A DNA stretch of 64,000 nt, taken from Ancylomarina sp. DW003 (GTDB taxonomy: Bacteria > Bacteroidota > Bacteroidia > Bacteroidales > Marinifilaceae). Below are positions 35,401-43,759 of this stretch, piece by piece. The number at the start of each line of letters is the position of its first letter. The first letter of the stretch is position 1. The translations under genes were made by a program, and so were the position numbers. The notes under the pieces were generated by a model, which worked only from the letters and a program-made list of their open reading frames with translations, did no database searches and had not been told where the DNA came from. Location of the stretch: assembly GCF_029029505.1 (NCBI RefSeq), contig NZ_JAKJSD010000001.1, positions 62,001 through 126,000 on the forward strand, read 5' to 3'.

Positions 35401-36423
35401 CTAGTTTTCCTTAGGCGCATTGATAGCTTCAACAATTTTAGCTTCTAATTCTTCAGCCAACTCTACATTATCAGTAATCAAACGCTTAACAGCCTCACGA
35501 CCTTGACCAAGCTTTACATCACCATACGAGAACCATGAACCACTTTTCTTAATGATGTTATAATCAACACCAAGATCGATAATTTCACCTGTCTTAGAAA
35601 TACCTTCACCATACATGATATCAAATTCTGCTTTACGGAAAGGAGGTGCTACCTTATTCTTCACAACTTTAACACGTGTGTGGTTACCTTGAATCTCATC
35701 ACCATCTTTAATCTGACCTACACGACGAATATCCAAACGAACTGAAGCGTAAAACTTAAGTGCATTACCTCCTGTTGTCGTTTCAGGGTTTCCAAACATG
35801 ACACCAATTTTCTCACGCAACTGGTTAATGAACATACAAGTAGTATTCGTCTTATTAATGTTCGCAGTTAATTTACGAAGTGCTTGCGACATCAAACGAG
35901 CCTGTAATCCCATCTTCGACTCACCCATTTCACCTTCAATCTCCGCCTTAGGAGTCAAAGCTGCAACAGAGTCAATTACAACCAAGTCAATAGCTGATGA
36001 ACGTATCAGTTGGTCTGCAATCTCAAGTGCTTGCTCACCATTATCTGGCTGAGAAATCAATAAATTCTCAGTATCAACACCTAACTTCTCTGCATAAAAA
36101 CGATCGAAAGCGTGCTCAGCATCGATAAAAGCGGCAATACCGCCAGCTTTCTGAACTTCAGCCATAGCATGAATAGCAAGGGTTGTTTTACCTGATGATT
36201 CAGGACCATAAATCTCAACGATACGTCCTTTAGGAAAACCACCTATTCCGAGAGCCATATTCAATGAAAGTGAACCAGAAGAAATTGCTGGAACTTCTTC
36301 ATGAATCTCGTCTCCCATTCTCATGATAGCGCCTTTACCATAGGTTTTATCAATTTTATCCATGGTTAACTGAAGTGCTTTCAGTTTTTCCTTATTAATG
36401 TCTGCAATATCTTTAGTTGCCAT
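35401..36423 (-). CDS. recA: Recombinase RecA
   Basis: DNA strand-exchange ATPase for recombination and SOS signalling. 340 residues, full length. Walker [15 protein letters not shown] near residue 74, Walker [11 protein letters not shown] near 147, the L1 region [20 protein letters not shown], and L2 loop residues with [37 protein letters not shown] (named in part: [16 protein letters not shown]). It starts 21 bases after bcp on the same strand, so the two are probably co-transcribed. No LexA-type operator was seen. Confidence 0.98.
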   Translation of the reverse strand: MATKDIADINKEKLKALQLTMDKIDKTYGKGAIMRMGDEIHEEVPAISSGSLSLNMALGIGGFPKGRIVEIYGPESSGKTTLAIHAMAEVQKAGGIAAFIDAEHAFDRFYAEKLGVDTENLLISQPDNGEQALEIADQLIRSSAIDLVVIDSVAALTPKAEIEGEMGESKMGLQARLMSQALRKLTANINKTNTTCMFINQLREKIGVMFGNPETTTGGNALKFYASVRLDIRRVGQIKDGDEIQGNHTRVKVVKNKVAPPFRKAEFDIMYGEGISKTGEIIDLGVDYNIIKKSGSWFSYGDVKLGQGREAVKRLITDNVELAEELEAKIVEAINAPKEN

Positions 36424-36444
36424 ATTTATATGTATTATTAATTT

Positions 36445-36915
36445 TTAAAATTGAATATTCAGTTCTGTCAAAATCTGATTGGTATGGTCTTTTGTTTTTA
36501 CCTTTTTAAAGATTTTTTCAATCACACCGTTTTCAGAAATTATAAATGTCGAACGCAAAACACCATCATAAACTTTCCCATAGAGCTTCTTCTCCCCCCA
36601 GGCACCGTAGGCTTGTAACATTTCCTTTTCGGTATCCGCAATCAAATTAAAAGCCAAGTTATATTTAGCTATAAATTTCTGATGTTTGCCAATCTCATCC
36701 GGACTCACACCTACAACCTCAAAACCATGTTTGGTTAGCTCGTCGTAATTTTCATTCAAATTACACGACTCGGCTGTACATCCAGGCGTATTATCTTTGG
36801 GGTAAAAATAAAGAATCAGTCGTTTTCCCTTAAAATCAGACAATTTCAAAGTTTTACCATCCTGATTCACTCCAGAAAATTCTGGTGCTTTATCACCTTC
36901 TTTAAGTTCTATCAT
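36445..36915 (-). CDS. bcp: Thioredoxin-dependent peroxiredoxin (Bcp/PrxQ)
   Basis: A 156-residue peroxiredoxin that reduces hydroperoxides. The peroxidatic Cys is in YPKDNTPGCTAESCNLNE near residue 44, with a second Cys five residues later (the CxxxxC of the two-Cys atypical PrxQ type). GVSPDEIGKHQKFIAKYNL and the later YGRKYxGxxR-like GKVYDGVLRSTFII follow. A TATATTTG box on the minus strand at 36933-36940 lies 18 bases upstream of the start and may be its -7 element. recA follows after 21 bases. Confidence 0.95.
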   Translation of the reverse strand: MIELKEGDKAPEFSGVNQDGKTLKLSDFKGKRLILYFYPKDNTPGCTAESCNLNENYDELTKHGFEVVGVSPDEIGKHQKFIAKYNLAFNLIADTEKEMLQAYGAWGEKKLYGKVYDGVLRSTFIISENGVIEKIFKKVKTKDHTNQILTELNIQF

Positions 36916-37256
36916 TTTGAAAAATTGAATTACAAATATACCATTTAAAATAGATTAGCCTTTACAATTAGAGAACAAGAACTCTAAAAGATCAGTACTT
37001 CTCACGGGCTTAATCTGATACACTTTTGACACCACAATGACAAAAGCAGCATGAAGATAAAGAAAATCATTATGAATCATCAAATAATTATCAACAAAAA
37101 TCACACTAATTATCTTGTTTTCAGATAAAAGAAATGTTGAAAAACAGAAAAGTTATTTCTAATTTGCAAACGATGTAATCCTAAATCTTTTGCTACATTT
37201 ACGCTCGCAAATTAAGGTGAATCTTTTTTACACAAACACTAAATTTTTACAAGGAT
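36916..37256. other. Divergent intergenic region between bcp and gcvP
   Basis: 341 bases. It holds a minus-strand TATATTTG (36933-36940) for bcp and a plus-strand TACATTTA (37194-37201) about 55 bases before gcvP, both near-matches to the Bacteroidota -7 box. No glycine-riboswitch-like structure, ORF or repeat was recognised before gcvP. Confidence 0.45.
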
Positions 37257-40148
37257 ATGGCAACCGAAAAGTTTGTTTCCCGTCACATTGGACCTCGCAA
37301 TGGCGATATTAAAACAATGTTGGAAACTGTTGGCGCATCATCTTTAGATGCCCTAATTGAAGAAACAATCCCTTCTGATATTCGTTTAACTCAGCCTTTA
37401 GATCTTCCTGAAGCTTTAACTGAGAATGAATATTTAGCGAAAATTAAAGGTATTGCTGCTAAAAACAAATTATTCAGAACCTTTATTGGTCAAGGATATT
37501 ATGACACAATTACCCCTCCTGTTATCCTTCGAAACGTACTCGAAAATCCAGGATGGTATACGCCATATACACCATACCAAGCTGAAGTTTCTCAAGGTAG
37601 ACTAGAAGCACTTTTGAACTTTCAAACAGTTGTTTTAGATCTAACTAAAATGGAATTAGCTAACAGCTCACTTCTTGATGAAGCAACTGCTGTGGGTGAA
37701 ACCATGTATATGATGCATAGTTTACGTTCAAGAGCAAAGAAAAAGGCTAAGGCCAATACACTTTTTGTTGACGAAAACATTTTTGCTCAAACACTAGATG
37801 TACTTGTGACTCGTGCTCAGCCACTAGGTATTGAGCTTGTTGTTGGAGATTATAAAACATTCGAATTTACTGATGCAGTATTCGGATCTATCATCCAATA
37901 CCCTGCTGCTAATGGTAGTGTTGAAGACTACACAGAGTTCGTAGAGAAGGCACACGGAGCTGAAGCTTTAGTTGCTGTTGCAGCTGATCTTATGAGTTTA
38001 GCGTTACTTACTGCTCCTGGCGAGTGGGGTGCTGATATTGTTGTCGGTTCGTCTCAACGTTTTGGTGTTCCAATGGGATACGGTGGACCACACGCAGCTT
38101 TCTTAGCTTGTCGTGAAGCTTATAAGCGTAACGTTCCCGGACGTATCATTGGTGTAACCAAAGATGCTCAAGGTAACCAGGCAATCCGTATGGCTCTTCA
38201 AACTCGTGAGCAGCATATCAAACGTGAAAAAGCGACTTCAAACATCTGTACAGCTCAGGCCTTATTAGCTACAATGGCAGGTTTTTATGCGACTTATCAC
38301 GGACAAAAAGGGATTAAGCGTATTGCGACACATATTCATTCAGCAGCTGGTTTCCTTTCAGAAGGATTAAAAGCATTAGGGTACACTCAGAATATCAAAA
38401 ACTATTTCGATACACTTGAGATTGTATTACCTGCTGGTGTTTCAATGGAAGTTATTCGTACTGCAGCTCTTGAGAAAGAGATGAACTTCCGTTATATCAA
38501 CGATACAACTGTAGGTATTTCTACCGATGAGAAAATTAGTGATGCAGAATTGGCTGCCATCCTAAATATTTTCGCAAATGCAGCTAACAAAGCCGAAGTT
38601 GTTGAAACAGCAATGGAAGAAAAGTTATATTTCGATGAGAAATTAGCTCGTAAAAGCGAATACCTAACATTAGATGTATTCAATCGTTATCATTCAGAAA
38701 CTGCAATGATGCGTTACATCAAAAACCTTGAGAAAAAAGATATCGGGCTAAACACTTCGATGATTTCTTTAGGTTCTTGTACTATGAAATTGAATGCTGC
38801 TGCAGAAATGTTTCCTATTAGCTGGCCTGAATTTGGTGGACTTCACCCATTCATCCCAACTAATCAAGCTGACGGTTATACTCAAATCATAACTGAACTT
38901 GAGCAGTGGTTATCTACAATTACGGGCTTTGCCGGATGTACACTACAACCAAATTCCGGTGCTGCTGGTGAGTACACAGGTTTATTAGTTATTCGTGAAT
39001 ACCAAAAATCTCGTGGCGAAGGTCACAGAAATGTTGTATTGATTCCTGCATCTGCACACGGAACTAACCCAGCTACAGTAACAATGGCTGGAATGAAAGT
39101 CGTGGTTGTTAAGTGTGATGAAAATGGTAACGTAGATTCAGAAGACTTTAAAGCTAAAGTTGAGAAGCACAAAGAAGATTTATGTGCCTACATGATCACA
39201 TACCCTTCTACTCACGGTGTATTTGAAACTGGCATCAAAGAAATGATGAACTTGATTCACGAGAATGGTGGACAGGTTTATATGGATGGTGCTAATATGA
39301 ATGCTCAAGTTGGATTAACAAACCCAGGTGCTATTGGCGCTGACGTTTGTCACTTGAATCTACATAAAACATTTGCCATTCCTCACGGTGGTGGTGGTCC
39401 TGGAGTTGGTCCTATTGGTGTTGCTGAACACTTGGTTCAATTCTTACCTTCACACAAAGTTGTTGAGACAGGTGGTAAAAATGGAATCACGGCAGTAGCT
39501 GCTGCTCCTTTCGGATCGGCTAGCGTATTACCTATTACTTACGGTTATATCGCAATGTTAGGTACTGCTGGTTTAGAGGAAGTAACCAAGATGGCTATCT
39601 TAAATGCCAACTACCTTGCTTCTTCGTTCGAAAAACTTGGTTTCAAGATTCTTTACAAAGGAGATAATGGTCGTGTAGGTCACGAGATGATTTTCGACTG
39701 TAGAGAGTTTAATAAAACTGTTGGTATTACTGATGGTGATATTGCGAAGCGTTTAATGGACTACGGCTTCCATGCACCGACTCTTTCTTTCCCTGTTCAC
39801 GGAACACTTATGGTAGAGCCTACTGAAAGTGAGCCACTAGAAGAACTAGATCGTTTTGTTGAAGCACTTGCTAAGATTAACGAAGAGATGAAGGAAATTG
39901 AAGATGGTGTTGCCGATGCTCAAGACAACGTTCTTAAGCATGCTCCACATACGCATATGGTATTAACTGCCGATGAGTGGAACCATTCATACTCTCGTAA
40001 AAAAGCAGCTTATCCATTAGAGTGGGTTGCAGACAACAAATTCTGGCCATCAGTATCTCGTGTTGACGATGCGCATGGAGACAGAAACCTGATGTGTACT
40101 TGTGCACCTCTTGAAAATTATATCGAAGAGCATTGTGAAGTAGAATAA
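37257..40148 (+). CDS. gcvP: Glycine dehydrogenase (aminomethyl-transferring), P protein
   Basis: The PLP-dependent decarboxylase of the glycine cleavage system, which transfers the aminomethyl group to the H protein. 963 residues, the fused alpha-beta form. N-terminal FVSRHIGPRNGD (residue 5), GQGYYDTITPPVILRNVLENPGWYTPYTPYQ (begins near 79), the second-half start NTSMISLGSCTMKLNAAAEM, and the PLP-Lys site CHLNLHKTFAIPHGGGGPG near 704. Codon bias is strong, as in other highly expressed genes here. No gcvH or gcvT is adjacent. It ends in an unusually long hairpin. Confidence 0.97.
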   Translation: MATEKFVSRHIGPRNGDIKTMLETVGASSLDALIEETIPSDIRLTQPLDLPEALTENEYLAKIKGIAAKNKLFRTFIGQGYYDTITPPVILRNVLENPGWYTPYTPYQAEVSQGRLEALLNFQTVVLDLTKMELANSSLLDEATAVGETMYMMHSLRSRAKKKAKANTLFVDENIFAQTLDVLVTRAQPLGIELVVGDYKTFEFTDAVFGSIIQYPAANGSVEDYTEFVEKAHGAEALVAVAADLMSLALLTAPGEWGADIVVGSSQRFGVPMGYGGPHAAFLACREAYKRNVPGRIIGVTKDAQGNQAIRMALQTREQHIKREKATSNICTAQALLATMAGFYATYHGQKGIKRIATHIHSAAGFLSEGLKALGYTQNIKNYFDTLEIVLPAGVSMEVIRTAALEKEMNFRYINDTTVGISTDEKISDAELAAILNIFANAANKAEVVETAMEEKLYFDEKLARKSEYLTLDVFNRYHSETAMMRYIKNLEKKDIGLNTSMISLGSCTMKLNAAAEMFPISWPEFGGLHPFIPTNQADGYTQIITELEQWLSTITGFAGCTLQPNSGAAGEYTGLLVIREYQKSRGEGHRNVVLIPASAHGTNPATVTMAGMKVVVVKCDENGNVDSEDFKAKVEKHKEDLCAYMITYPSTHGVFETGIKEMMNLIHENGGQVYMDGANMNAQVGLTNPGAIGADVCHLNLHKTFAIPHGGGGPGVGPIGVAEHLVQFLPSHKVVETGGKNGITAVAAAPFGSASVLPITYGYIAMLGTAGLEEVTKMAILNANYLASSFEKLGFKILYKGDNGRVGHEMIFDCREFNKTVGITDGDIAKRLMDYGFHAPTLSFPVHGTLMVEPTESEPLEELDRFVEALAKINEEMKEIEDGVADAQDNVLKHAPHTHMVLTADEWNHSYSRKKAAYPLEWVADNKFWPSVSRVDDAHGDRNLMCTCAPLENYIEEHCEVE

Positions 40149-40171
40149 GTTCTATACACAGTTTACGATAC

Positions 40172-40214
40172 AAACCAAATAAGAATGCTCATAATGAGCA
40201 TTCTTATTTGGTTT
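40172..40214. terminator. Very long hairpin after gcvP
   Basis: A perfect stem of about 20 bp (arms 40172-40191 and 40195-40214) around a three-base loop, 23 bases after the gcvP stop. The arms are AT-rich at the base (AAACCAAATAAG) and end in GCTCA at the tip. It works as a terminator in either direction and is longer than any other in the window. Confidence 0.85.
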
Positions 40215-40274
40215 AATTAATTCCCACTGGAGTAACATCTTCATAATTTCATCACGTATTGATATTTTTTTCTC

Positions 40275-40953
40275 TCTCTTTTTTATGCCCCAGGAATAAG
40301 CAATAGTGATATTAATTAAACCCGATAGCTTTACAACTTTGAATTATCTACAAGCACGATATCACGTATTACAAGTAAAATTGCTAATGGCATTGTCTTT
40401 GAGCTAAGAGAAAATTCTAAGATTATTAATCAAACCATCTACATTGTCGCAGATCTTCGAAGGGATGGTAAAAAAGAAAGCCTTTGAACTATGGCTGGTT
40501 AAGAACAAATCTTCAGCCTACTGGATAAGTATTTTAGTCGACATGAAAGCTCATGATCTGCAGGATTTGTTGATCACATCTAAATGGCTTCACCGAAACC
40601 ATCAGAAATGTATTTCCACAGACCACTACCCAGATTTGTATGGTTCATCAGATTCAAAATATTCTTACACAATTAAGAGCTGCCGAGATAACTGGGAAGG
40701 ACTAATTGCATTTGCTAAATTTCCTTTAGAGATTAGATAAATCATTTACACCATCAATTTGATTGAGAATCTAAATGGAAAAATCAGAAAATACATCAAA
40801 AATAAGCTATCTTTTCCTACGGATGATACAGTAATGAAATCAGTTTATTGGACAACAAAAGAAGCAACAAAGAAATAGACAATGCCAATCAAAAACTGAG
40901 AAACAATACTTAATCAGTTTTTAACTATATTTAAACAAAAGGTCGTACTATAA
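40275..40953 (+). pseudogene. Decayed IS256-family transposase
   Basis: A remnant of a Mutator-type (IS256) transposase of about 400 residues, readable only by switching frames. In order: LFYAPGISNSDIN, LYNFELSTSTISRITSKI, then GIVFELRENSKIINQ after the loss of about 20 residues. A one-base shift near 40484 leads into YWISILVDMKAHDLQDLLIT, another shift gives NGFTETIRNVFPQTTTQICM, and after a deletion of roughly 65 residues comes KSCRDNWEGL. The rest is one frame, with three nonsense codons where family members have Lys or Trp: TAA at 40738 (after PLEIR), TAG after EATKK and TGA before ETILNQF. It ends at the family's normal C-terminus (TAA 40951). Non-functional. The ORF at 40444-40740 is one fragment of it. 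Confidence 0.88.
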
Positions 40954-41367
40954 GCCTACCTCTTGAAATTTTTACTCACACACTTGGCAGGGGGAGTTCA
41001 ATAAACCTTTGAAGAGGCAAATCTCTCCCACATTAGGAAGATAAGCCTTATGAAAACCTAAAGTTATCAAACTCTCCTCTTCTAACCCCGCAGCAAGCTG
41101 CAAAGAATTCTTTTAGATTAAAAACTCAGATATTCACAAAAATTTGACAAGATTTATTATACATCTCTTAAAAGTTATCACTATTCATTTTACTATAGGG
41201 TCATTGTCGTCTGTTTTTTTGACTTAGCTCTTTATTATTATACTATGCAGTGTAGACCTTTTGCTATAAACCAACTTTTTAAATCTACAATACTCGACTT
41301 ACAACAGCTATCAACAATCTTGCAGACAGACACGTAAGCATCCCTATTGGTTTTTATCAGTTTTTGT
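40954..41367. other. Non-coding stretch between IS256 remnant and radical SAM gene
   Basis: 414 bases without a coding ORF. Near 40975-40995 the bases CACACACTTGGCAGGGGGA could be what is left of the right terminal repeat of the IS256 element; no matching left end was found. A small palindrome GCAGCAAGCTGC lies at 41090-41101 within CCCCGCAGCAAGCTGCAAAG. The remainder is featureless AT-rich sequence to the stop of the radical SAM gene. Confidence 0.4.
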
Positions 41368-42711
41368 TTACACTTTACATGGAACACCATACAAATTATC
41401 TTCTGCTATGAATGCTTTTGCTCGACAAGTTTTTAAAACACATGTTTTATAATCTGGGCATTCAATACATTCCTTTAATTGATGATATTTTATTCCTCCT
41501 CGAAATGGATTTTCCTCCTTTGGTTTCCTCCAAATATCCAAAACAGAACTATCAAAAACATTTCCAATCTTAAAAAAATTAGATTTAGAAGAGACCGCAC
41601 ATGGAAAAGCATCACCAATTTCATTAATAAATAACGTTGACGTGAGACCAGAACACGACACACAATCCGTAGATCTATCAAGCCTTTCTTCACCAGAAGA
41701 ATCATTAAAGATTAAATTGATTTTTATGTCTTTTTCGTACTTTTTTAAAAGTTGTTGAGTTTGATTTATATCCTTGTCTTTTTCTTTACTGTGCAAATAG
41801 CTATTTTCTTTACTTCGACCGATGTTCTGTAAAACAATGATGCTAGCAGCATCCACCTCCAACTCTTTACATAATTGGACAAATCCTTCGACTTCGTGTT
41901 TGTTTATATCAGTCAAGGTAAAACATAGATTCAGGCTAATTTTTCCTTTGACAGTATTTAAAATTTTGAATAGTTTCTTAAAATGTCCACTTCCTCTAAT
42001 TTTGTCATGAGTATTTGATGAAACTCCATCTAGGGAAATCGTTGTTGATATATTAGGATATGTTAAGTATTCTATTATATCTTCATCGATAAGAGTCCCA
42101 TTGGTAAGCAAAGTTGTACGAATCCTTTTAGATGTAAGATACGATAACAGTTCTTTAATCCCTGGATATACAAGAGGCTCTCCGCCTGATATATTCAAAT
42201 TGGGTGTTTTCAATTTTTCTAATTCATCAATTAATGATTTCCACTTCTTCACCTCAAGTCGTTTATTCTGTAAATTTTCCGGTGAACTTTCAATATAGCA
42301 ATGAGGACATTTTAGATTACATGCAGTTGTAGGGTGAATTTCAACTAAAGTCGGTGTCTTACTGATTTTTATTGGTAATTCAAATTGGATATTTGCAATA
42401 TCAGTAAAAATCCTTGGACTGTCATTTTTAGATAGAAAATTAAAATACTGAGGATTACTGAAAATTCGCTTTAACTCTCCTTTCGGGAATTCTCTATTCT
42501 CAGACCTAATAAACTCTTCTAATTCACCTAAACTAATCTTGTTGAATTCAAAGAAATTTAGTATCCGGAATAATGATTCGCTTAAATTTATTATTTCACT
42601 TTTTTGAATATTATACAATACATATGATTCTCTGTGAGTATCATTTCCATTGTCATTACGTAGGATATAATGAGATGATAATGTGTATGGAGTGTCTAGA
42701 TCTAACTTCAT
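41368..42711 (-). CDS. Radical SAM/SPASM peptide maturase
   Basis: A 447-residue enzyme expected to modify the adjacent precursor peptide. Residues 1-115 form an N-terminal recognition-like region (SESLFRILNFFEFNKISLGELEEF). The [4Fe-4S]/SAM motif CNLKCPHC is at about 131-138, followed by LNISGGEPLVYPG and LLTNGTLI, TTISLDGVSSNTHDKIRG, all radical SAM core blocks. The last 90 residues are a SPASM domain binding two auxiliary clusters: TDCVSCSGL, NEIGDAFPCAV, IGNVFDSSVLDIW and CIECPDYKTCVLKTCRA, with a final Cys near the end. The layout fits the GG-Bacteroidales type of RiPP maturase. A terminator-like hairpin and the Cys-containing precursor lie just upstream. The reaction type (thioether or other crosslink) cannot be told from sequence. 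Confidence 0.9.
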   Translation of the reverse strand: MKLDLDTPYTLSSHYILRNDNGNDTHRESYVLYNIQKSEIINLSESLFRILNFFEFNKISLGELEEFIRSENREFPKGELKRIFSNPQYFNFLSKNDSPRIFTDIANIQFELPIKISKTPTLVEIHPTTACNLKCPHCYIESSPENLQNKRLEVKKWKSLIDELEKLKTPNLNISGGEPLVYPGIKELLSYLTSKRIRTTLLTNGTLIDEDIIEYLTYPNISTTISLDGVSSNTHDKIRGSGHFKKLFKILNTVKGKISLNLCFTLTDINKHEVEGFVQLCKELEVDAASIIVLQNIGRSKENSYLHSKEKDKDINQTQQLLKKYEKDIKINLIFNDSSGEERLDRSTDCVSCSGLTSTLFINEIGDAFPCAVSSKSNFFKIGNVFDSSVLDIWRKPKEENPFRGGIKYHQLKECIECPDYKTCVLKTCRAKAFIAEDNLYGVPCKV

Positions 42712-42742
42712 GATGGTTTAATTATTAAAATAAAGTACTTTA

Positions 42743-42779
42743 CTAAAAAAAGGAGTATGCTATGACTAACATACTCCTT
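42743..42779 (-). terminator. Attenuator between RiPP precursor and maturase
   Basis: On the minus strand AAGGAGTATG (42779-42770) pairs perfectly with CATACTCCTT (42759-42750) and is followed by a T-run. It sits 8 bases after the precursor stop and about 30 before the maturase start, so partial termination would give much more precursor than enzyme mRNA. Confidence 0.8.
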
Positions 42780-42786
42780 AATCATG

Positions 42787-42954
42787 CTATTCTTTCTTAT
42801 CTTCAGGAAAAGGCCAAGCTGATTGACAACAATTAGCTATACCTTCACATTTTGCATCAATCTCAATCTTATTCGACGAAATATTCTTTCCCCCTTTAAG
42901 GTTTTTCAATTGTTCTTTTGTTAATGGATTTGTAATATTAATTTGCTTTTTCAT
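42787..42954 (-). CDS. RiPP precursor peptide with GG leader and CEGIANCC core
   Basis: A 55-residue peptide from the ATG at 42954. The leader MKKQINITNPLTKEQLKNLK ends in Gly-Gly, the hallmark of Bacteroidota GG-leader natural-product precursors; TKEQLKNL matches the usual S/TxEExxNLxGG recognition segment. The core after the GG, of about 33 residues, carries three Cys in DAKCEGIANCCQSAW and ends PFPEDKKE. A longer frame starting with TTG at 43023 adds unrelated residues and was not used. The maturase gene follows on the same strand after an attenuator. Predicted fate: Cys- and aromatic-containing core modified by the radical SAM enzyme, then cut at GG and exported. No protease/ABC exporter is in the window. 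Confidence 0.83.
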   Translation of the reverse strand: MKKQINITNPLTKEQLKNLKGGKNISSNKIEIDAKCEGIANCCQSAWPFPEDKKE

Positions 42955-43225
42955 GATATTCTTTTTAGTGTTTAAAAGGTTTAACATCCCTTCTTTCACA
43001 ATTGCAAAATTCACCTCTTTCAAGCAACGTTGTACACTGTAATAGGTAATTTTAGTTACTTCAGCCGCCTCCAGTAGAGGACGGATTTAATTCATTATCC
43101 GGGACGGCAACTTTCCTAAATTATTCTTTCCTAAGAAAAAGATTGACAAATAAAATTTTCCTATTAAATACATATAAATTGAATATTAAAATTTTAGATT
43201 GTTTTTAGTAGAGTAACCCAAATTA

Positions 43226-43357
43226 TTACACATATAACCTCACCTCTTCTCCATCAATAATAACTATAACATAATCTCTTCCTTCTCCACCTTTCACTAG
43301 AAGTAATTCTTTTCGACTCAGTACCTCAATTGCCTTACATTTCTCTCTCGTTTTCAT
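43226..43357 (-). CDS. Second GG-leader peptide (43 residues)
   Basis: ATG at 43357 to TAA at 43226 on the minus strand. The leader MKTREKCKAIEVLSRKELLL ends in VKGG, and LSRKELLLVKGG closely parallels the LTKEQLKNLKGG of the nearby precursor and the general Bacteroidota GG-leader pattern. The predicted core, EGRDYVIVIIDGEEVRLYV, is short, rich in Val, Ile, acidic and aromatic residues and has no Cys. It may be a second substrate of the radical SAM enzyme (a Tyr- or Asp-based product would not need Cys), a peptide pheromone, or a decoy. It precedes the first precursor by 271 bases and follows a good promoter. Confidence 0.62.
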   Translation of the reverse strand: MKTREKCKAIEVLSRKELLLVKGGEGRDYVIVIIDGEEVRLYV

Positions 43358-43759
43358 GATTTTTACCTTTTATGAAATTGAATTATTCATTATTAAATTC
43401 TCTTTCTAAAACTAAAATATGGGCTCTTAAAAAACGATTAGCATCCTAAGTTCCTAGGATTAAAAACTTAATCAAATAACGGATGGTTTCTAATCAAAAA
43501 CATGCAAAACAATTACTGTCAAACAAAAATACTATACGAAAAAGCAGAGCACAAAAAACACAAACTCAATATTAATTGGACATAGCTGATTTTAATACTT
43601 TTCTAATTACAATATTAGATTTCAAACACAATTAGATTAGAAGAACCAATCTATTTTGATTAGGAAAAGATTCATTGTTTTTTGACAAAAACATAATTTA
43701 TAATTATTCTAATGGGAGTAAGTTTTATTTTCCTTTGAAAAGAAACATACCTTTATCTT
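43358..43759. other. Divergent intergenic region between RiPP locus and histidine kinase
   Basis: 402 bases, very AT-rich. It contains the minus-strand promoter at 43524-43554 described separately. An 87-codon plus-strand frame (43675-43938) overlaps the kinase start and has no coding character. No repeat or RNA gene seen. Confidence 0.5.
43524..43554 (-). promoter_or_regulatory. Promoter of the GG-peptide/radical SAM locus
   Basis: On the minus strand TTG (43552-43554), 20 bases, TATTTTTG (43524-43531) fit the Bacteroidota promoter consensus. The leader to the 43-residue peptide start would be about 160 bases. Confidence 0.5.

Noticed and set aside
40444-40740. 98-codon ORF as an intact gene
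   Set aside because: It is one fragment of the broken IS256 transposase; matching sequence continues past its stop and in other frames.
40975-40995. IS256 right terminal repeat
   Set aside because: A plausible remnant but no partner at the left end, so it is only mentioned, not annotated as a terminal repeat.
42787-43023. 78-residue version of the RiPP precursor
   Set aside because: It needs a TTG start; the ATG at 42954 gives the normal GG-leader length.
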